Shown: positions 12,072 through 22,256, counted from the stretch's first letter. The stretch is DNA of 64,000 nucleotides from Brachybacterium sp. SGAir0954 (GCF_005490785.1 NZ_CP027295.1:2046001-2110000); one strand, 5' to 3'. Made by a program: numbers and translations. Notes: generated by a model from the sequence alone, not told the origin.

Positions 12072-12539
12072 ATGCATCATCCGAGCATCCCGATCCTCCT
12101 CGTGGGGGTCGGGATGCTCGTCGTTCTGGCGCTGGTCGTGCTCTTCGCGCTCAACGTGCGCCGCGCCGTCGTCCTCGACCGCGCGGGCGCCGTCCAGTGC
12201 CAGATGGCGCGGAGCCTCCTGGGGCGCCGCGAGGTCTGGCAGCACGGCGTGCTGCAGGTGGGCAACGACCGCCTGCGCTGGTTCCGTGACCTGTCGCTGC
12301 TGCCCGGGCCGCAGCTGATGATCCCGCGCCGGGACATCCTCGAGGTCGAGCGGGAACGGCTCGTAGAGCCCTCGGGCCCGACGGGACCCGGAGGACCGGC
12401 GCCCGAGCGCGTGCTCGTCGCCTTCTTCCTGCGGGGCGGCCGCACCGTGCAGGCGCTCATGGACGCCCCCGCCGCCGCGGCGCTGCAGTCCTGGCTCGAG
12501 GCGGCGCCGACGGGCCTCGTCCTCGGCGACGCCGACTGA
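12072..12539 (+). CDS. DUF2550 family membrane protein
   Basis: A 155-residue protein with one N-terminal membrane helix (about residues 7-28), a short basic segment, then a soluble domain with the family-like stretch WQHGVLQVGNDRLRWFRD and a strand-rich remainder. DUF2550 proteins are characteristically encoded right after atpC in actinobacteria; function unknown. The gap to atpC is 16 bases and no ribosome binding site is obvious, suggesting translational coupling. Confidence 0.8.
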   Translation: MHHPSIPILLVGVGMLVVLALVVLFALNVRRAVVLDRAGAVQCQMARSLLGRREVWQHGVLQVGNDRLRWFRDLSLLPGPQLMIPRRDILEVERERLVEPSGPTGPGGPAPERVLVAFFLRGGRTVQALMDAPAAAALQSWLEAAPTGLVLGDAD

Positions 12540-12548
12540 CCCTCGGGC

Positions 12549-12565
12549 CCGGGGCCGCGCCCCGG
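12549..12565. terminator. Short hairpin between convergent genes
   Basis: CCGGGGC (12549-12555), loop CGC, GCCCCGG (12559-12565), in the 27-base space between the converging DUF2550 and nagA genes. No T tract; weak evidence as a bidirectional terminator. Confidence 0.4.
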
Positions 12566-12566
12566 C

Positions 12567-13799
12567 TCAGACGGTGACGATCTCCCCGCGGCGCAGCACC
12601 TCGGTGACCTGGAGACCTCGATCCGTGAGCAGCAGGTCCGCGCTCCGGCCGGCGGCGAGAGAGCCGATCGAGTCCTCGAGCCCCAGCACCCGGGCCGGGA
12701 CGATGCTCGCGGCGCGCACGGCGACCGCGAGATCGACGCCCGCCTCCTGCACCGCGAAGCGCACCACGTCGATCAGGTGCGCCGTGCCGCCGGCGATCGC
12801 CCCGCCGTCGGTGAGCGTGGCGGTGCCGCCGGCGACCGTGACCTCCTGCGCGCCGAGCGTGTAGGTGCCGTCCGCCATGCCGGCGGCGGCCATCGCATCG
12901 GTCACGAGGGCCACGTGGTCCGGGGCGGCGATCGCGAGGACATGGGCGACGGTCCGTGCGTCGAGGTGGACACCGTCGGCGATGACCTCGAGGACCATCT
13001 CGCCGCGGGCCCCCGCGTCGAGCGCCGCGAGCGCAGGACCCGGATCGCGGTGGTGCACCGGGCGCATGCCGTTGAACAGGTGCGTCGCGGTGGGCAGCGG
13101 GCTGCGGCCGCGGTGACGGCGCAGCGCCTGCGTGGAGCGGGCGATCGCGGCCGTCATCTCCGCGCTGGAGCCGTCGCTGTGCCCGAGGGAGGGGACGGCG
13201 CCGGCGGCGGCGAGGGCGTCGATGACGGCCTCGGCGGCCGGGGTCTCCGGGGCAAGCGTCATCGTCGCGAGGGCGCCCCCGCCCAGCTCCGCGAGCTCCG
13301 CGACGAGGTGCGGGTCGCCGTCGACGATGTGCTGCGCGTTCTGGGCGCCGCGGCGCTCGACCGAGACGAAGGGGCCCTCGGAGTGGATCCCCACGATCTC
13401 CCCGGCCGCGGCGAGCAGGGCGAGGTCGCGCACGCGGGCGCGGAGCGTGTCCGCGGAGGCGGTGACGAGCGAGGCGACGAGCGAGGTGGTCCCGTGGCGC
13501 CGGTGCTCGTGGACCGCGGTGAGCATCTCCTCGGAGGTGGTGGAGTCCGGGAAGGACGCGCCGCCGCCGCCGTGGCAGTGGAGGTCGACGAGGCCGGGGA
13601 GGATCAGGCCCTCGTGCTCGATCGTGCGGGTCGCGCGATGCTCCGGCGCGGACGCCGCGGGTCCGGACCAGCGGATCGTCCCGCCGGCGACGAGGACGAG
13701 GGCGTCGGGCACGAGCCCGCCGGGCAGCACGGCCGTGCCGCGCACCGCGAGGTCGGCGTCGCCGCCGTGGGGAACGGCGGGAGAGGGGGTGGTGCTCAC
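12567..13799 (-). CDS. nagA: N-acetylglucosamine-6-phosphate deacetylase
   Basis: Amidohydrolase that converts GlcNAc-6-phosphate to glucosamine-6-phosphate and acetate, used in amino-sugar and peptidoglycan recycling. The 410-residue protein has the metal motif LVDLHCHGGGGASFPD, the Glu-containing GIHSEGPFVSVERRGAQ, the His in LGHSDGSSAEMT and the catalytic Asp in LVTDAMAAAGM. The start is GTG 13799 after GAGGAG. It lies downstream of nucS on the same strand with a gap of 79 bases. No nagB or PTS gene is in the window. Confidence 0.93.
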   Translation of the reverse strand: MSTTPSPAVPHGGDADLAVRGTAVLPGGLVPDALVLVAGGTIRWSGPAASAPEHRATRTIEHEGLILPGLVDLHCHGGGGASFPDSTTSEEMLTAVHEHRRHGTTSLVASLVTASADTLRARVRDLALLAAAGEIVGIHSEGPFVSVERRGAQNAQHIVDGDPHLVAELAELGGGALATMTLAPETPAAEAVIDALAAAGAVPSLGHSDGSSAEMTAAIARSTQALRRHRGRSPLPTATHLFNGMRPVHHRDPGPALAALDAGARGEMVLEVIADGVHLDARTVAHVLAIAAPDHVALVTDAMAAAGMADGTYTLGAQEVTVAGGTATLTDGGAIAGGTAHLIDVVRFAVQEAGVDLAVAVRAASIVPARVLGLEDSIGSLAAGRSADLLLTDRGLQVTEVLRRGEIVTV

Positions 13800-13878
13800 G
13801 ACGGGACTCCTCGGTGGGACAGGGCCGGGGCGGGACGGGTCCCGGAATCCGGGCGGGGTGGGAACTGCTGGGTGCGCG

Positions 13879-14586
13879 TCAGAACAGGCGGGACTCCGCG
13901 TCGTCCATGCCGCGCAGGGCGTCGTAGTCGAGGGTCACGCACTCGATGCCGCGGTCCTGCGCGAGGACGCGGGCCTGGGGCTTGATGATTTGGGCGGCGA
14001 AGATGCCGCGCACGGGCGCGAGCAGGGGGTCGCGGTTGAGGAGCTCGAGGTAGCGGGTGAGCTGCTCGACGCCGTCGATCTCGCCGCGCCGCTTGATCTC
14101 GACGGCGACCGCGCGTCCCTGCGCGTCGCGGGCGAGGATGTCCACGGGGCCGATCGCGGTGCCGTACTCGCGGCGCACCAGGCTCCAGCCCTCGCCGAGG
14201 GTGTGTATGTGCTCGGCCAGGAGCGCCTGGAGGTGCGCCTCGACGCCGTCCTTCTGCAGACCGGGGTCCTCGCCGAGCTCGTGGGCGGACTCCTCGATCA
14301 GCTCGTGGATCCGCACGCGGAGGGTGTCGCCGGTCTTGGTGTGGGTCACGTCCCACTGCTGGATCCAGGCGCCCTCCGGATCGGCCTCGGCCTCGGCGGC
14401 CGAGCGCTCGGTGGTGCGCAGGGTCGCGGGCGGGCTCATCCAGTTCAGCGGCTTGTAGCTGCCGCCGTCGGAATGCACCAGCACGCTGCCGTCGGCCTTG
14501 AGGATCAGGAGCCGAGGGGCAAGCGGGAGATGGGCGGTGAGTCGACCGGTGTAGTCGACGGAGCAACGGGCAACCACGAGACGCAC
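13879..14586 (-). CDS. nucS: Mismatch-specific endonuclease NucS (EndoMS)
   Basis: RecB-like nuclease that cuts both strands at mismatches and provides the non-MutS mismatch repair of actinobacteria. The 235-residue length is normal. The nuclease motifs are visible as Asp149 (GPVDILARD), Glu163 and Lys165 (VEIKRR) and Gln175 (QLTRYLE). The last residues, SRLF, resemble the C-terminal sliding-clamp-binding tail described for this family. Start GTG at 14586, six bases after a TAGCCT -10 box, indicating a leaderless transcript. Confidence 0.95.
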   Translation of the reverse strand: MRLVVARCSVDYTGRLTAHLPLAPRLLILKADGSVLVHSDGGSYKPLNWMSPPATLRTTERSAAEAEADPEGAWIQQWDVTHTKTGDTLRVRIHELIEESAHELGEDPGLQKDGVEAHLQALLAEHIHTLGEGWSLVRREYGTAIGPVDILARDAQGRAVAVEIKRRGEIDGVEQLTRYLELLNRDPLLAPVRGIFAAQIIKPQARVLAQDRGIECVTLDYDALRGMDDAESRLF

Positions 14587-14592
14587 CCGGTA

Positions 14593-14598
14593 AGGCTA
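14593..14598 (-). promoter_or_regulatory. Leaderless -10 box of nucS
   Basis: On the minus strand TAGCCT is followed by six bases and the GTG start of nucS, the TANNNT spacing expected when the transcript begins at the start codon. No ribosome binding site is present. Confidence 0.6.
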
Positions 14599-14664
14599 GC
14601 CGATCGCGGAGCGGCGCCGGGTGCGAGTGCTCACGTGGGGGTGGTCCCGTCGAGTGAGCGCCCG

Positions 14665-14670
14665 TATCGT
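14665..14670 (+). promoter_or_regulatory. Candidate -10 box for the membrane protein/lipoprotein operon
   Basis: TATCGT lies 53 bases before the GTG at 14724 in the gap diverging from nucS. No convincing -35 is seen. Confidence 0.35.
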
Positions 14671-14723
14671 GGGCGGGTCCCCTGCCCGGGCGGTGCCCGG
14701 TGAAACTCGAAGGAGCTGCCACC

Positions 14724-15629
14724 GTGCAACGTCTGCTGGCCATCCTGCTGGTCCTGATCGGAGTGATCGGTCTCGTGCTGGGCCGTCTCGGAGAGACCAC
14801 CTGGGCTCCCGCGACCGAGGTCACCGCGACCGCGGAGCTCGCCGACGCCGGCCCCGCCGTCGTCATCGATCCCGGAGTGCTGTACATCGGCGGCAAGGAG
14901 GGCACGGTCACGGTGACCGGTGCCTCCGACGTCTCCGTCATCACCGCCCCCGAGGGCGACGTGACCGCCTACCTCGACGGCACGAAGTACACCCGCATCA
15001 CGGGCGCGAGCGACTGGTCCACGCTGACCACCGAGGTCGTGGGCGCGGACGGCGCGACTGAGATCGATGACCCGACCAGCTCGGACCTGTGGCGCACGGT
15101 GGAGACTTCCCCGAGCCCCGTGACGATCGACATCGCCGACTTCGCGGCCGCGGAGACCGGGGACGAGGAGCAGGAGTACCGCCCGATCCTCCTGGTCACG
15201 GACGGGAAGTCCGCGGGCGCGGAGAAGGTCAGCATCACCTGGCCGGTCGAGGCGGAGAACCGCTGGGTGCCCTTCGCCTACGCCGGCGGCGCCGCGATCG
15301 CCGTGATCGGCCTCGTGCTGCTCGTGGTCTCCCTGGGCGGCGGCCGCCGCCGCGACGAGGGGATCGAGGATGCGGACGGGAGCGCGGAGGGCGAGGAGCC
15401 TGTCGCCGCCGTCGATCCCACCGAGGAGCTGCCGCGCGCGGAGGACGGCGGCGCCCCGCTCGCGCCCACCTCGTCGAGCGCTGCCGGCGCCGCGACCGCG
15501 GCCTCCGACCGGACCCCTCCCACCGCCCCCACCGCCCCGGAGGCCCCGGCCTCCGCCGACGACGCCGACCTCTGGTCCGTGGTCGACGAGGACCAGCGCC
15601 GCGTCGAGTCCCCCGAGGAGGACCGATGA
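14724..15629 (+). CDS. Conserved actinobacterial membrane protein, unknown function
   Basis: A 301-residue protein with an N-terminal hydrophobic helix (residues 3-20), an extracytoplasmic strand-rich domain of about 170 residues, a second membrane helix (about 188-210) and an acidic Ala/Pro/Glu-rich cytoplasmic tail. No catalytic motif is recognised. GTG 14724 is placed eight bases after AGGAG (14711-14715); an upstream in-frame GTG at 14700 has no comparable site. The stop overlaps the lipoprotein gene that follows (ATGA), so the two are likely functional partners at the membrane surface. Confidence 0.8.
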   Translation: MQRLLAILLVLIGVIGLVLGRLGETTWAPATEVTATAELADAGPAVVIDPGVLYIGGKEGTVTVTGASDVSVITAPEGDVTAYLDGTKYTRITGASDWSTLTTEVVGADGATEIDDPTSSDLWRTVETSPSPVTIDIADFAAAETGDEEQEYRPILLVTDGKSAGAEKVSITWPVEAENRWVPFAYAGGAAIAVIGLVLLVVSLGGGRRRDEGIEDADGSAEGEEPVAAVDPTEELPRAEDGGAPLAPTSSSAAGAATAASDRTPPTAPTAPEAPASADDADLWSVVDEDQRRVESPEEDR

Positions 15630-16678
15630 CCAGCCCCCGCCCCCGCACCGTCGCCCGGCGTCGTCTCGTGCTCGGTGGAGGCGGTCTCGCCCTCGCCGGC
15701 CTCCTCGCCGCGTGCGCCGAGACCCCCGAGGCCCCGCCCGCCGCCGAGGCCGGCCCCACCCTCGCCGAGCCCACCCCCAACACCACCGAGGGCCAGCTCA
15801 CGACCGTCGTCACCGAGATCAGCGCTGCCGTCGCCGCGGCGGACAAGGCCCGGGACGCGGGCAAGCTGGCACCCCGCGTCGTCGGCTCCGTCGCCGCGTT
15901 CCGCAAGGCGATGTACGGCCTCATCGAGAAGGACGACCAGTGGGCGGAGGACCTCACCGCTCCCGGCGAGTCGCTCATGGTCCCCATGACCTCGACGGAC
16001 GCCGAGTTCCCGCGCACCGCGATCGCGCTGGTCGCGAGCTCCGCGAAGGACGGCGTGCCGATGTTCATGGCGCTCCAGCAGGCTGATGCCCGCTCCCCGT
16101 ACACCACCTGGGGCTGGGCGCAGCAGGCGAGCGGCGTCGAGATGCCGGAGGTCCCCGCGGATGTCGTGGGCTCCGCTCCGGTCACCCCGGACACCGACGA
16201 CCTGCTGATGACCCCGAAGGACGCCCTCGCGCTCTACGCGAAGGTGCTCTCCGACGGCGACGCCGCCGACAAGGACGACAAGCTCGCCGAGAACCCGTTC
16301 CAGACCGAGACCCACAAGCGCATCCAGACGGAGCGCAAGGAGCTCAACGCGGGCGTCGAGAAGGACGAGGTGGCCACCATCAAGGAGGTGTTCACGGTCG
16401 TCGAGGACGAGTTCGCCGGTCTGCGCACCGCGGACGGCGGCGCCATCGTGCTCGCGACCCTCACGTCCGTGCGCAAGGTGGCGATCAAGGACGGCGCGAC
16501 CGTCCGCTACGCCGAGGACAACAAGTACACGACGGTGATCGGCACCAAGGAGTTCACCAAGGAGTTCATCCGCGAGTTCGGCACCCAGGTCGCCGTGTAC
16601 ATCCCCGCGAAGGACTCCGACGCCCAGGTCCAGCCCATCGGCGCGACCCAGACGGCGACGGGCACGAGCGGCTCCTGA
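15626..16678 (+). CDS. Tat-type lipoprotein, unknown function
   Basis: A 350-residue protein. The N-terminus combines a twin-arginine-like ARRRLVLGG with a lipobox LLAAC, so it is probably exported folded and lipidated on that Cys (about residue 30). The mature part has a charged Ala-rich helical half containing a STDAEFPRTAIALVAS stretch and ends with a Tyr/Thr-rich segment; no known domain was recognised. It overlaps the preceding membrane protein by four bases and is followed by a strong hairpin terminator. Confidence 0.82.
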   Translation: MTSPRPRTVARRRLVLGGGGLALAGLLAACAETPEAPPAAEAGPTLAEPTPNTTEGQLTTVVTEISAAVAAADKARDAGKLAPRVVGSVAAFRKAMYGLIEKDDQWAEDLTAPGESLMVPMTSTDAEFPRTAIALVASSAKDGVPMFMALQQADARSPYTTWGWAQQASGVEMPEVPADVVGSAPVTPDTDDLLMTPKDALALYAKVLSDGDAADKDDKLAENPFQTETHKRIQTERKELNAGVEKDEVATIKEVFTVVEDEFAGLRTADGGAIVLATLTSVRKVAIKDGATVRYAEDNKYTTVIGTKEFTKEFIREFGTQVAVYIPAKDSDAQVQPIGATQTATGTSGS

Positions 16679-16695
16679 CCGGCCCTCCCCGTGAC

Positions 16696-16731
16696 GCGCC
16701 CCGGGACCCCGCCATGGCGGGCCCGGGGCGC
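16696..16731 (+). terminator. Hairpin terminator after the lipoprotein gene
   Basis: GCGCCCCGGG (16696-16705) pairs with CCCGGGGCGC (16722-16731), and the interior adds a further inverted repeat around CCATGG. No T tract follows, as is usual in this GC range. It lies 18 bases after the stop. Confidence 0.75.
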
Positions 16732-16822
16732 TGTCGTCCCGGTGCGCTCCCGCCCGGGGACGCTCCCGGGGCGCGGCGCACAGCCGCTGGCGAACACGAG
16801 CGGCCGGCGGCCGCGGGCTTCG

Positions 16823-16828
16823 TAGACT
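16823..16828 (+). promoter_or_regulatory. -10 box of the thioredoxin-TPR gene
   Basis: TAGACT, 35 bases before the GTG at 16864. It is followed by a small GGGGG-TTTCC-GCCCCC hairpin and an AAGGAG ribosome binding site. Confidence 0.5.
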
Positions 16829-16863
16829 GAGGGGGTTTCCGCCCCCGTCGAAGGAGCTCCTCC

Positions 16864-17766
16864 GTGTCCGATCCCTACGGCATCATCGATCTCGCCCAGC
16901 TCAAGCAGCCCGCGGGGGACGCGGTCGGCGCATCCGGCACCGCCGGTCCCTACGAGGTCGCGGTCACCGAGCAGGGGCTCGAGCAGCTCATCGCCGACTC
17001 CCAGCAGGTCGCGACGCTGCTGCTCGTCACGAGCTCCCGCGTCCCCGAGGGCGAGGCCTTCCTGCAGTCGCTCCGCGACGGCGTGACCGCGCGCGGCGGC
17101 GCCGTGCGCCTCGCGGTCGTCGACGCCGACACCCAGCCCCGCGTCGCGGGCGCCCTCCGCGTGCAGCAGCTACCCACGCTCCTCCTGCTCCTGCAGGGTC
17201 AGCTCCAGCCGATCGTGGACTCCGTGCTCGGCGCGGAGGAGATCGGCCCGCTGCTCGACCAGGTCGTCCAGCTCGCCCAGCAGCAGGGCATGGACGTCTC
17301 CGGCGCCGCGGCCGGCGCCGACGACGCGGCCGACGCCCCGGCGGAGGAGCCCCTGGACCCGCTGATCGCCGAGGCCTACGCCGCGATCGAGCGCGGGGAC
17401 CTCGACGCCGCCGTCGACGCCTACGACCGCCGCCTCCAGCAGAGCCCGGCGGACGACGAGGCGAAGGCCGGACGCGCCACCGTCGAGCTCATGCGTCGCA
17501 CCCAGCAGGCCGATCCCGCGGCCGCCCGCACCGCCGCCGCCGAGGCTCCCGCCGATCTCGACGCGCAGCTGCTCGTCGCGGACCTCGACATGCTCGGCGG
17601 CCACGTCGACGACGCCTTCGGGCGCCTGCTCGACCTCCTGCGCGGCGCCGACCAGGAGACGAAGGACGCCGTGCGCGCCCGGCTGCTCGAGCTGTTCGAG
17701 GTCGCCGGAGCCGAGGACCCGCGGGTGGGGCCGGCGCGCCGCCGCCTCGCGAACCTGCTCTACTGA
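16864..17766 (+). CDS. YbbN/CnoX-like thioredoxin-fold TPR protein without cysteines
   Basis: A 300-residue cytoplasmic protein. Residues about 30-140 are a thioredoxin fold with the cis-proline motif QQLPTLLLL, but the place of the CXXC active site reads VTSSRVPEG and the whole protein has no cysteine. After a linker (about 145-160) come TPR-like helices to the end. This is the architecture of the co-chaperone YbbN/CnoX family, here necessarily redox-inactive, so a holdase or adaptor role is inferred. Start GTG 16864 after AAGGAG. Confidence 0.82.
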   Translation: MSDPYGIIDLAQLKQPAGDAVGASGTAGPYEVAVTEQGLEQLIADSQQVATLLLVTSSRVPEGEAFLQSLRDGVTARGGAVRLAVVDADTQPRVAGALRVQQLPTLLLLLQGQLQPIVDSVLGAEEIGPLLDQVVQLAQQQGMDVSGAAAGADDAADAPAEEPLDPLIAEAYAAIERGDLDAAVDAYDRRLQQSPADDEAKAGRATVELMRRTQQADPAAARTAAAEAPADLDAQLLVADLDMLGGHVDDAFGRLLDLLRGADQETKDAVRARLLELFEVAGAEDPRVGPARRRLANLLY

Positions 17767-17806
17767 GCGCACCGTCCCGCCCGCCCCTCGCGGGCGGCCG
17801 GGGCAC

Positions 17807-17850
17807 GCACGAGGGCCTGCCCGATCCGCGGATCGGGCAGGCCCTCGTGC
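17807..17850. terminator. Perfect 44-base palindrome, bidirectional terminator
   Basis: The two 22-base arms are exact reverse complements meeting at the centre (CCG/CGG at 17828/17829) with no unpaired loop. It sits between the convergent TPR gene and glgB and can form the same hairpin in either transcript. A smaller hairpin (CCGCCCG 17777-17783 with CGGGCGG 17791-17797) precedes it on the TPR-gene side. Confidence 0.85.
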
Positions 17851-17866
17851 ATCGGAGGCGGCGCGC

Positions 17867-20119
17867 TCAGCCCTCGCGGAGCCGTGCGGGCACGAGGACC
17901 ACGGCGCCGAGCGGCGGGACCGCGAGCCGCACGGAGTGCTCCCGGCCGTGCGCCGCCACCGTCTCGGCGTGGACGCGGCCGAGGTTGCCCACGCCGCTGC
18001 CGCCGTAGACGGTCGCGTCGGAGTTGAGGACCTCGAGCCAGGTGCCGCCCTCGGGCAGCGGGACCCGCAGGTCCAGCCACGGCTCGGGGGAGAAGCTCAG
18101 CACCACGACGACCGGGTCCCCGGCGCCGTCGCGGCGCACGAACGCCACGAGGTTGTGGCCCGCGTCGTCCCCGATCAGCCACTCGAAGCCCGCGGGGTCC
18201 TGGTCCAGCTCGTGGAGGGCCGGGAGCTCCGCCTGCAGCGCGTTGAGGTCCTTCACGAGCTGCTGGACGCCGCGGTGCAGCGGGTACTCGACGAGCCACC
18301 AGGGCAGGCCGTCCTGCTCCGACCACTCGGTGCCCTGGGCGAACTCGCTGCCCATGAACAGCAGCTGCTTGCCAGGATGGGTCCACTGCAGGGCCAGGTA
18401 GACGCGCAGCGAGGCGGCCTGCTGCCAGTCGTCGCCGGGCGCCTTGCGCAGCAGCGAGCCCTTGCCGTGGACGACCTCGTCGTGGGAGATCGGCAGCACG
18501 AAGTTCTCGGAGTACTGGTAGACCATCGAGAAGGTCAGCTCGCCGTGGTGGTGCTGACGGTGCACCGGGTCCTCGCCGAGGTACTCGAGGGTGTCGTGCA
18601 TCCAGCCCATGTTCCACTTGAAGCCGAAGCCCAGTCCGCCGGCGTCCGTGGGGCGCGTGACCCCGGGGAACGAGGTGGACTCCTCGGCGATCATGACGAT
18701 GCCCGGGGCCCGCTTGTAGGCGGTCGCGTTGGCCTCCTGGAGGAAGGCGATCGCCTCGAGGTCCTCCCGCCCGCCGTGGACGTTGGGCACCCACTGGCCC
18801 TCCTCGCGGGAGTAGTCCAGGTAGAGCATCGAGGCGACGGCGTCCACGCGCAGGCCGTCGACGTGGAACTCCTCGAGCCAGTAGCAGGCGTTGGCGACGA
18901 GGAAGTTGCGCACCTCGTGGCGTCCCACGTCGAACACGTAGGTGCCCCAGTCGGGGTGCTCGCCGCGCCGCGGGTCCGCGTGCTCGTACAGGGGCGTGCC
19001 GTCGAAGCGGCCCAGGGCCCACTCGTCCTTGGGGAAGTGGGCGGGCACCCAGTCCATGATCACGCCGATCCCCGCCGCGTGCAGGGCGTCGATCAGCGCG
19101 CGCAGCTCGTCCGGGGAGCCCAGCCGCGAGGTGGGGGCGTAGTAGCCGGTCACCTGGTATCCCCAGGAGCCGCCGAAGGGGTGCTCGGCGAGCGGCATGA
19201 ACTCCACGTGCGTGAAGCCCATCTCGACCACGTAGTCCACGAGCTCCGTCGCGAGCTCGGTGTAGCCGAGGCCCGGTCGCCAGCTCGGCAGGTGCAGCTC
19301 GTAGATCGACATGCGGGAGCTCACGGGCTGCTGCTGCGCACGCCGGGCGAGCCAGGCGTCGTCCGTCCACTCGTAGTCGCTCTCGGCGACGATCGAGCCG
19401 GTCGCGGGCGGGACCTCGGCGCGGCGGGCCATCGGGTCCGCCTTGTCCCGCCAGGTGCCGTCGGCGCTGAGGATCCGGAACTTGTAGACCTCTCCCGCGC
19501 CGATCCCGGGCAGGAAGATCTCCCACACGCCGGAGGCGCCGAGGGAGCGCAGGGCGGTCTGTCGGCCGTCCCAGCCGGAGAACGCGCCGATGACCTGCAC
19601 GGCCCTTGCCCCGGGGGCCCAGACCGCGAAGGAGGTGCCCGGCACGCCGTCGACGGTGCGCACGTGCGCGCCGAGCGCGCGCCACAGCTCCTCGTGGCGG
19701 CCCTCCCGGATGAGGTGCAGGTCGAGCTCGCCGAGGGTGGGCAGGAAGCGGTACGGGTCCTCGACCTCGACCGCGGGCTCCCCGGCGGCCCAGGTCACGC
19801 GCAGACGGTAGCGCTCGATCTCGGGGCGGTCGACGACCGCGACCCAGATGCCGTCGTACTCGTGCTCCATGGGGACGGAGGTGCCGTCCTCGAGCACCAC
19901 CTCGACCGCGTGCGCGAGCGGCTTGAGGGCGCGGACGGTGACGGCGCCCTCGTAGGGCTGGGCCCCGAGCACGGAATGCGGGTCGTGGTACGAGCCGGTC
20001 GCCGCCGCGCCGAGCTCGTGGACCGCGAGCTGCAGCCGGGAGGGGCCGGCGTCGGGTGTCGTCCGGTCACCGGCGGGTCCGGCGCCTGCGGGGACGACGG
20101 GGGTCGCGTCATCGGACAT
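17867..20119 (-). CDS. glgB: 1,4-alpha-glucan branching enzyme
   Basis: GH13 enzyme that introduces alpha-1,6 branches into glycogen. The 750-residue protein has an N-terminal carbohydrate-binding module pair (to about 260), the TIM-barrel core with nucleophile Asp426 ([10 protein letters not shown]) and acid/base Glu479 (MIAEEST), spaced 53 residues as in the Escherichia coli enzyme, and a C-terminal all-beta domain. It is the last gene of glgX-glgE-glgB and overlaps the end of glgE by 11 bases. Coupling to glgE indicates polymer synthesis by the GlgE route, with maltose-1-phosphate as the building block. Confidence 0.96.
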   Translation of the reverse strand: MSDDATPVVPAGAGPAGDRTTPDAGPSRLQLAVHELGAAATGSYHDPHSVLGAQPYEGAVTVRALKPLAHAVEVVLEDGTSVPMEHEYDGIWVAVVDRPEIERYRLRVTWAAGEPAVEVEDPYRFLPTLGELDLHLIREGRHEELWRALGAHVRTVDGVPGTSFAVWAPGARAVQVIGAFSGWDGRQTALRSLGASGVWEIFLPGIGAGEVYKFRILSADGTWRDKADPMARRAEVPPATGSIVAESDYEWTDDAWLARRAQQQPVSSRMSIYELHLPSWRPGLGYTELATELVDYVVEMGFTHVEFMPLAEHPFGGSWGYQVTGYYAPTSRLGSPDELRALIDALHAAGIGVIMDWVPAHFPKDEWALGRFDGTPLYEHADPRRGEHPDWGTYVFDVGRHEVRNFLVANACYWLEEFHVDGLRVDAVASMLYLDYSREEGQWVPNVHGGREDLEAIAFLQEANATAYKRAPGIVMIAEESTSFPGVTRPTDAGGLGFGFKWNMGWMHDTLEYLGEDPVHRQHHHGELTFSMVYQYSENFVLPISHDEVVHGKGSLLRKAPGDDWQQAASLRVYLALQWTHPGKQLLFMGSEFAQGTEWSEQDGLPWWLVEYPLHRGVQQLVKDLNALQAELPALHELDQDPAGFEWLIGDDAGHNLVAFVRRDGAGDPVVVVLSFSPEPWLDLRVPLPEGGTWLEVLNSDATVYGGSGVGNLGRVHAETVAAHGREHSVRLAVPPLGAVVLVPARLREG

Positions 20120-22256
20120 GGGGGTCCTCCTCGGGTCGGACGATGCGCAGCACGTGCGCGGGGCGGTCGTGCGGGTCGAGGATGACGAAGGGGTCCTCGC
20201 CCCAGGTGAAGCGCTCCCCGGTGAGCAGGTCCTCGACCTCGAAGGACGCGCCGACGTCGAGGGCGCCGAGGTCCAGGGAGAGGCGGGTCCAGGCGCCGCG
20301 GTCGTGCACGGTGAGCGAGGCGACGAGCACCGTGTCCGCCTGCCCGGTGGGGGACTCGTCGGCCGGCAGGTGCTTGGAGAACACGACGACGTCCTCGTCC
20401 TCCGCCTCGTGGAAGCGGATCGTGGTGAGGGTCTGCAGGGCGGGGTGCTCGCGACGGATCCGGTTGAGGTCGCCCAGCAGCGGCTCGAGGCTCGTGCCCT
20501 GGGCGAGCGCCCCGGCGAAGTCGCGCGGCCGGTACTCGTACTTCTCGTTGTCGATCTGCTCCTCCGCGCCCGGGCGGGGGACGTCCTCGACGAGCTCGTA
20601 GCCGGAGTAGATGCCCCAGGTGGGCACGAGGGTCGCGGCGAGGACCGCCCGCAGCGCGAAGGCCGCCCGGCCCCCGGAGCTCATGAACGGGGTGAGGATG
20701 TCGTGGGTCGTCGGCCAGAAGCTGGGGCGCATGTAGGGGGCCGCCTCGACGAGCTCCTCGAGGTACTCCTGGAGCTCGGCGGGGGTGTGGCGCCAGGTGA
20801 AGTAGGTGTAGCTCTGGTGGAAGCCGACCTTGCCCAGGGTGTGCATCATCGTGGGGCGGGTGAACGCCTCGGCGAGGAAGACGACCTCGGGGTGCTTCTC
20901 GTCGAACTCCGCGAGCAGCTGCTCCCAGAAGCGCACGGGCTTCGTGTGCGGGTTGTCCACCCGGAACAGGGTCACGCCGTGCTCGACCCAGAGCTCGAGC
21001 ACGTCGCGGATCGCCGCGTACAGGCCCTCGTAGTCCGTGTCGAAGCTCAGCGGGTAGATGTCCTGGTACTTCTTCGGCGGGTTCTCGGCGTAAGCGATCG
21101 AGCCGTCCGGCCGCACGACGAACCACTCGGGGTGCTCGGTGACCCAGGGATGGTCCGGCGAGCACTGCAGGGCCACGTCGAGGGCGACCTCGAGGTCGAG
21201 CTCCTTCGCACGGGCGACGAAGGCGTCGAAGTCCTCCATGGTGCCGAGGTCCGGGTGGATCGCGTCGTGGCCGCCCTCCGCGGCGCCGATCGCGTAGGGG
21301 GAGCCGGGATCGCCCGGCCGCGGGTCCAGCGAGTTGTTGCGGCCCTTGCGGAAGGCGGTGCCGATCGGGTGGATCGGGGTCAGGTAGGCGACGTCGAAGC
21401 CCATCGCGGCGACGCGGTCCAGGGAGTCGGCCGCGGTGCGCAGCGTGCCGGAGACCCAGCCGCTCTCCGGGTCGAAGCGCGCGCCCTCGGAGCGGGGGAA
21501 CATCTCGTACCAGGAGCCGAACAGGGCGCGGGGGCGGTGCACGACGAGCGCGTGGGGGCCGGAGACGGTGACCCCCTCGCGCAGCGGGCGCACGTCGAGC
21601 ACCCCGCGGAGGTCCGCGGCGAGCGCCGGGGCCACCCGCGCGGCGGGGGAGAGGGAGGAGTCCTGGAGGCTCGCGATCGCGGCCTCGAGCAGGGGGCGGT
21701 CCGCGGCGGGGCGGGTGCCGTCGGCGACCTCGGCGAGGGCGGCGCGCAGCACGGCGACGCCCTCGGCGCACACGAGCGGCTCGTCGATGCCGGCGGGGAT
21801 CTTCACCTCCGCCACGTGGGCCCAGGTGTCGTACGGCGAGGAGAAGGCCTCGATCCGGAAGGACCAGTGACCCGCGGAGTCCGGGCCCACGCGCGTCTCC
21901 CACAGGTCCAGGCCGGGGTTCGTCGAGCGCAGGCGGCGCACGGTCTCGGCGCCCTGCGGGTCCGTGAGCACCACCTGCACGCCCATCGCGTCGTGGCCCT
22001 CGCGGAAGGCGTTCGCCGTGATCCGGACGCTCTCGCCGACGACGCACGAGGCGGGGAACCGACCGCCGTCGACCACGGGGGTGACGCCCATGATCGGGAT
22101 CCGGCCGACGCCGGCGTCCAGCGGGTCCGGCGCCGTGGCTGCCACGGCCGGGGCGGCGGTGGTGGACGGTGCGGCGTGCTGCAGCGGGCGGCTCCCGCTC
22201 CCGGTGGGAGCGGTGGTCGCCGGGGTCCGGTCCAGGGGGGACGACGAAGATGACAC
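20109..22256 (-). CDS. glgE: Alpha-1,4-glucan:maltose-1-phosphate maltosyltransferase
   Basis: GH13_3 enzyme that adds maltosyl units from maltose-1-phosphate to glucan ends. With the chosen GTG (22256, five bases after AGGAG) it has 715 residues; an earlier in-frame GTG at 22313 would add 19 residues without a good ribosome binding site. The nucleophile Asp434 ([10 protein letters not shown]) and acid/base Glu463 (FLAEAFTRP) are 29 residues apart, exactly as in characterised GlgE. The N-terminus up to about residue 45 is a Ser/Thr/Ala/Pro-rich linker. TreS and Pep2, which make maltose-1-phosphate from trehalose, are not in the window. Confidence 0.95.
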   Translation of the reverse strand: MSSSSSPLDRTPATTAPTGSGSRPLQHAAPSTTAAPAVAATAPDPLDAGVGRIPIMGVTPVVDGGRFPASCVVGESVRITANAFREGHDAMGVQVVLTDPQGAETVRRLRSTNPGLDLWETRVGPDSAGHWSFRIEAFSSPYDTWAHVAEVKIPAGIDEPLVCAEGVAVLRAALAEVADGTRPAADRPLLEAAIASLQDSSLSPAARVAPALAADLRGVLDVRPLREGVTVSGPHALVVHRPRALFGSWYEMFPRSEGARFDPESGWVSGTLRTAADSLDRVAAMGFDVAYLTPIHPIGTAFRKGRNNSLDPRPGDPGSPYAIGAAEGGHDAIHPDLGTMEDFDAFVARAKELDLEVALDVALQCSPDHPWVTEHPEWFVVRPDGSIAYAENPPKKYQDIYPLSFDTDYEGLYAAIRDVLELWVEHGVTLFRVDNPHTKPVRFWEQLLAEFDEKHPEVVFLAEAFTRPTMMHTLGKVGFHQSYTYFTWRHTPAELQEYLEELVEAAPYMRPSFWPTTHDILTPFMSSGGRAAFALRAVLAATLVPTWGIYSGYELVEDVPRPGAEEQIDNEKYEYRPRDFAGALAQGTSLEPLLGDLNRIRREHPALQTLTTIRFHEAEDEDVVVFSKHLPADESPTGQADTVLVASLTVHDRGAWTRLSLDLGALDVGASFEVEDLLTGERFTWGEDPFVILDPHDRPAHVLRIVRPEEDPHVR

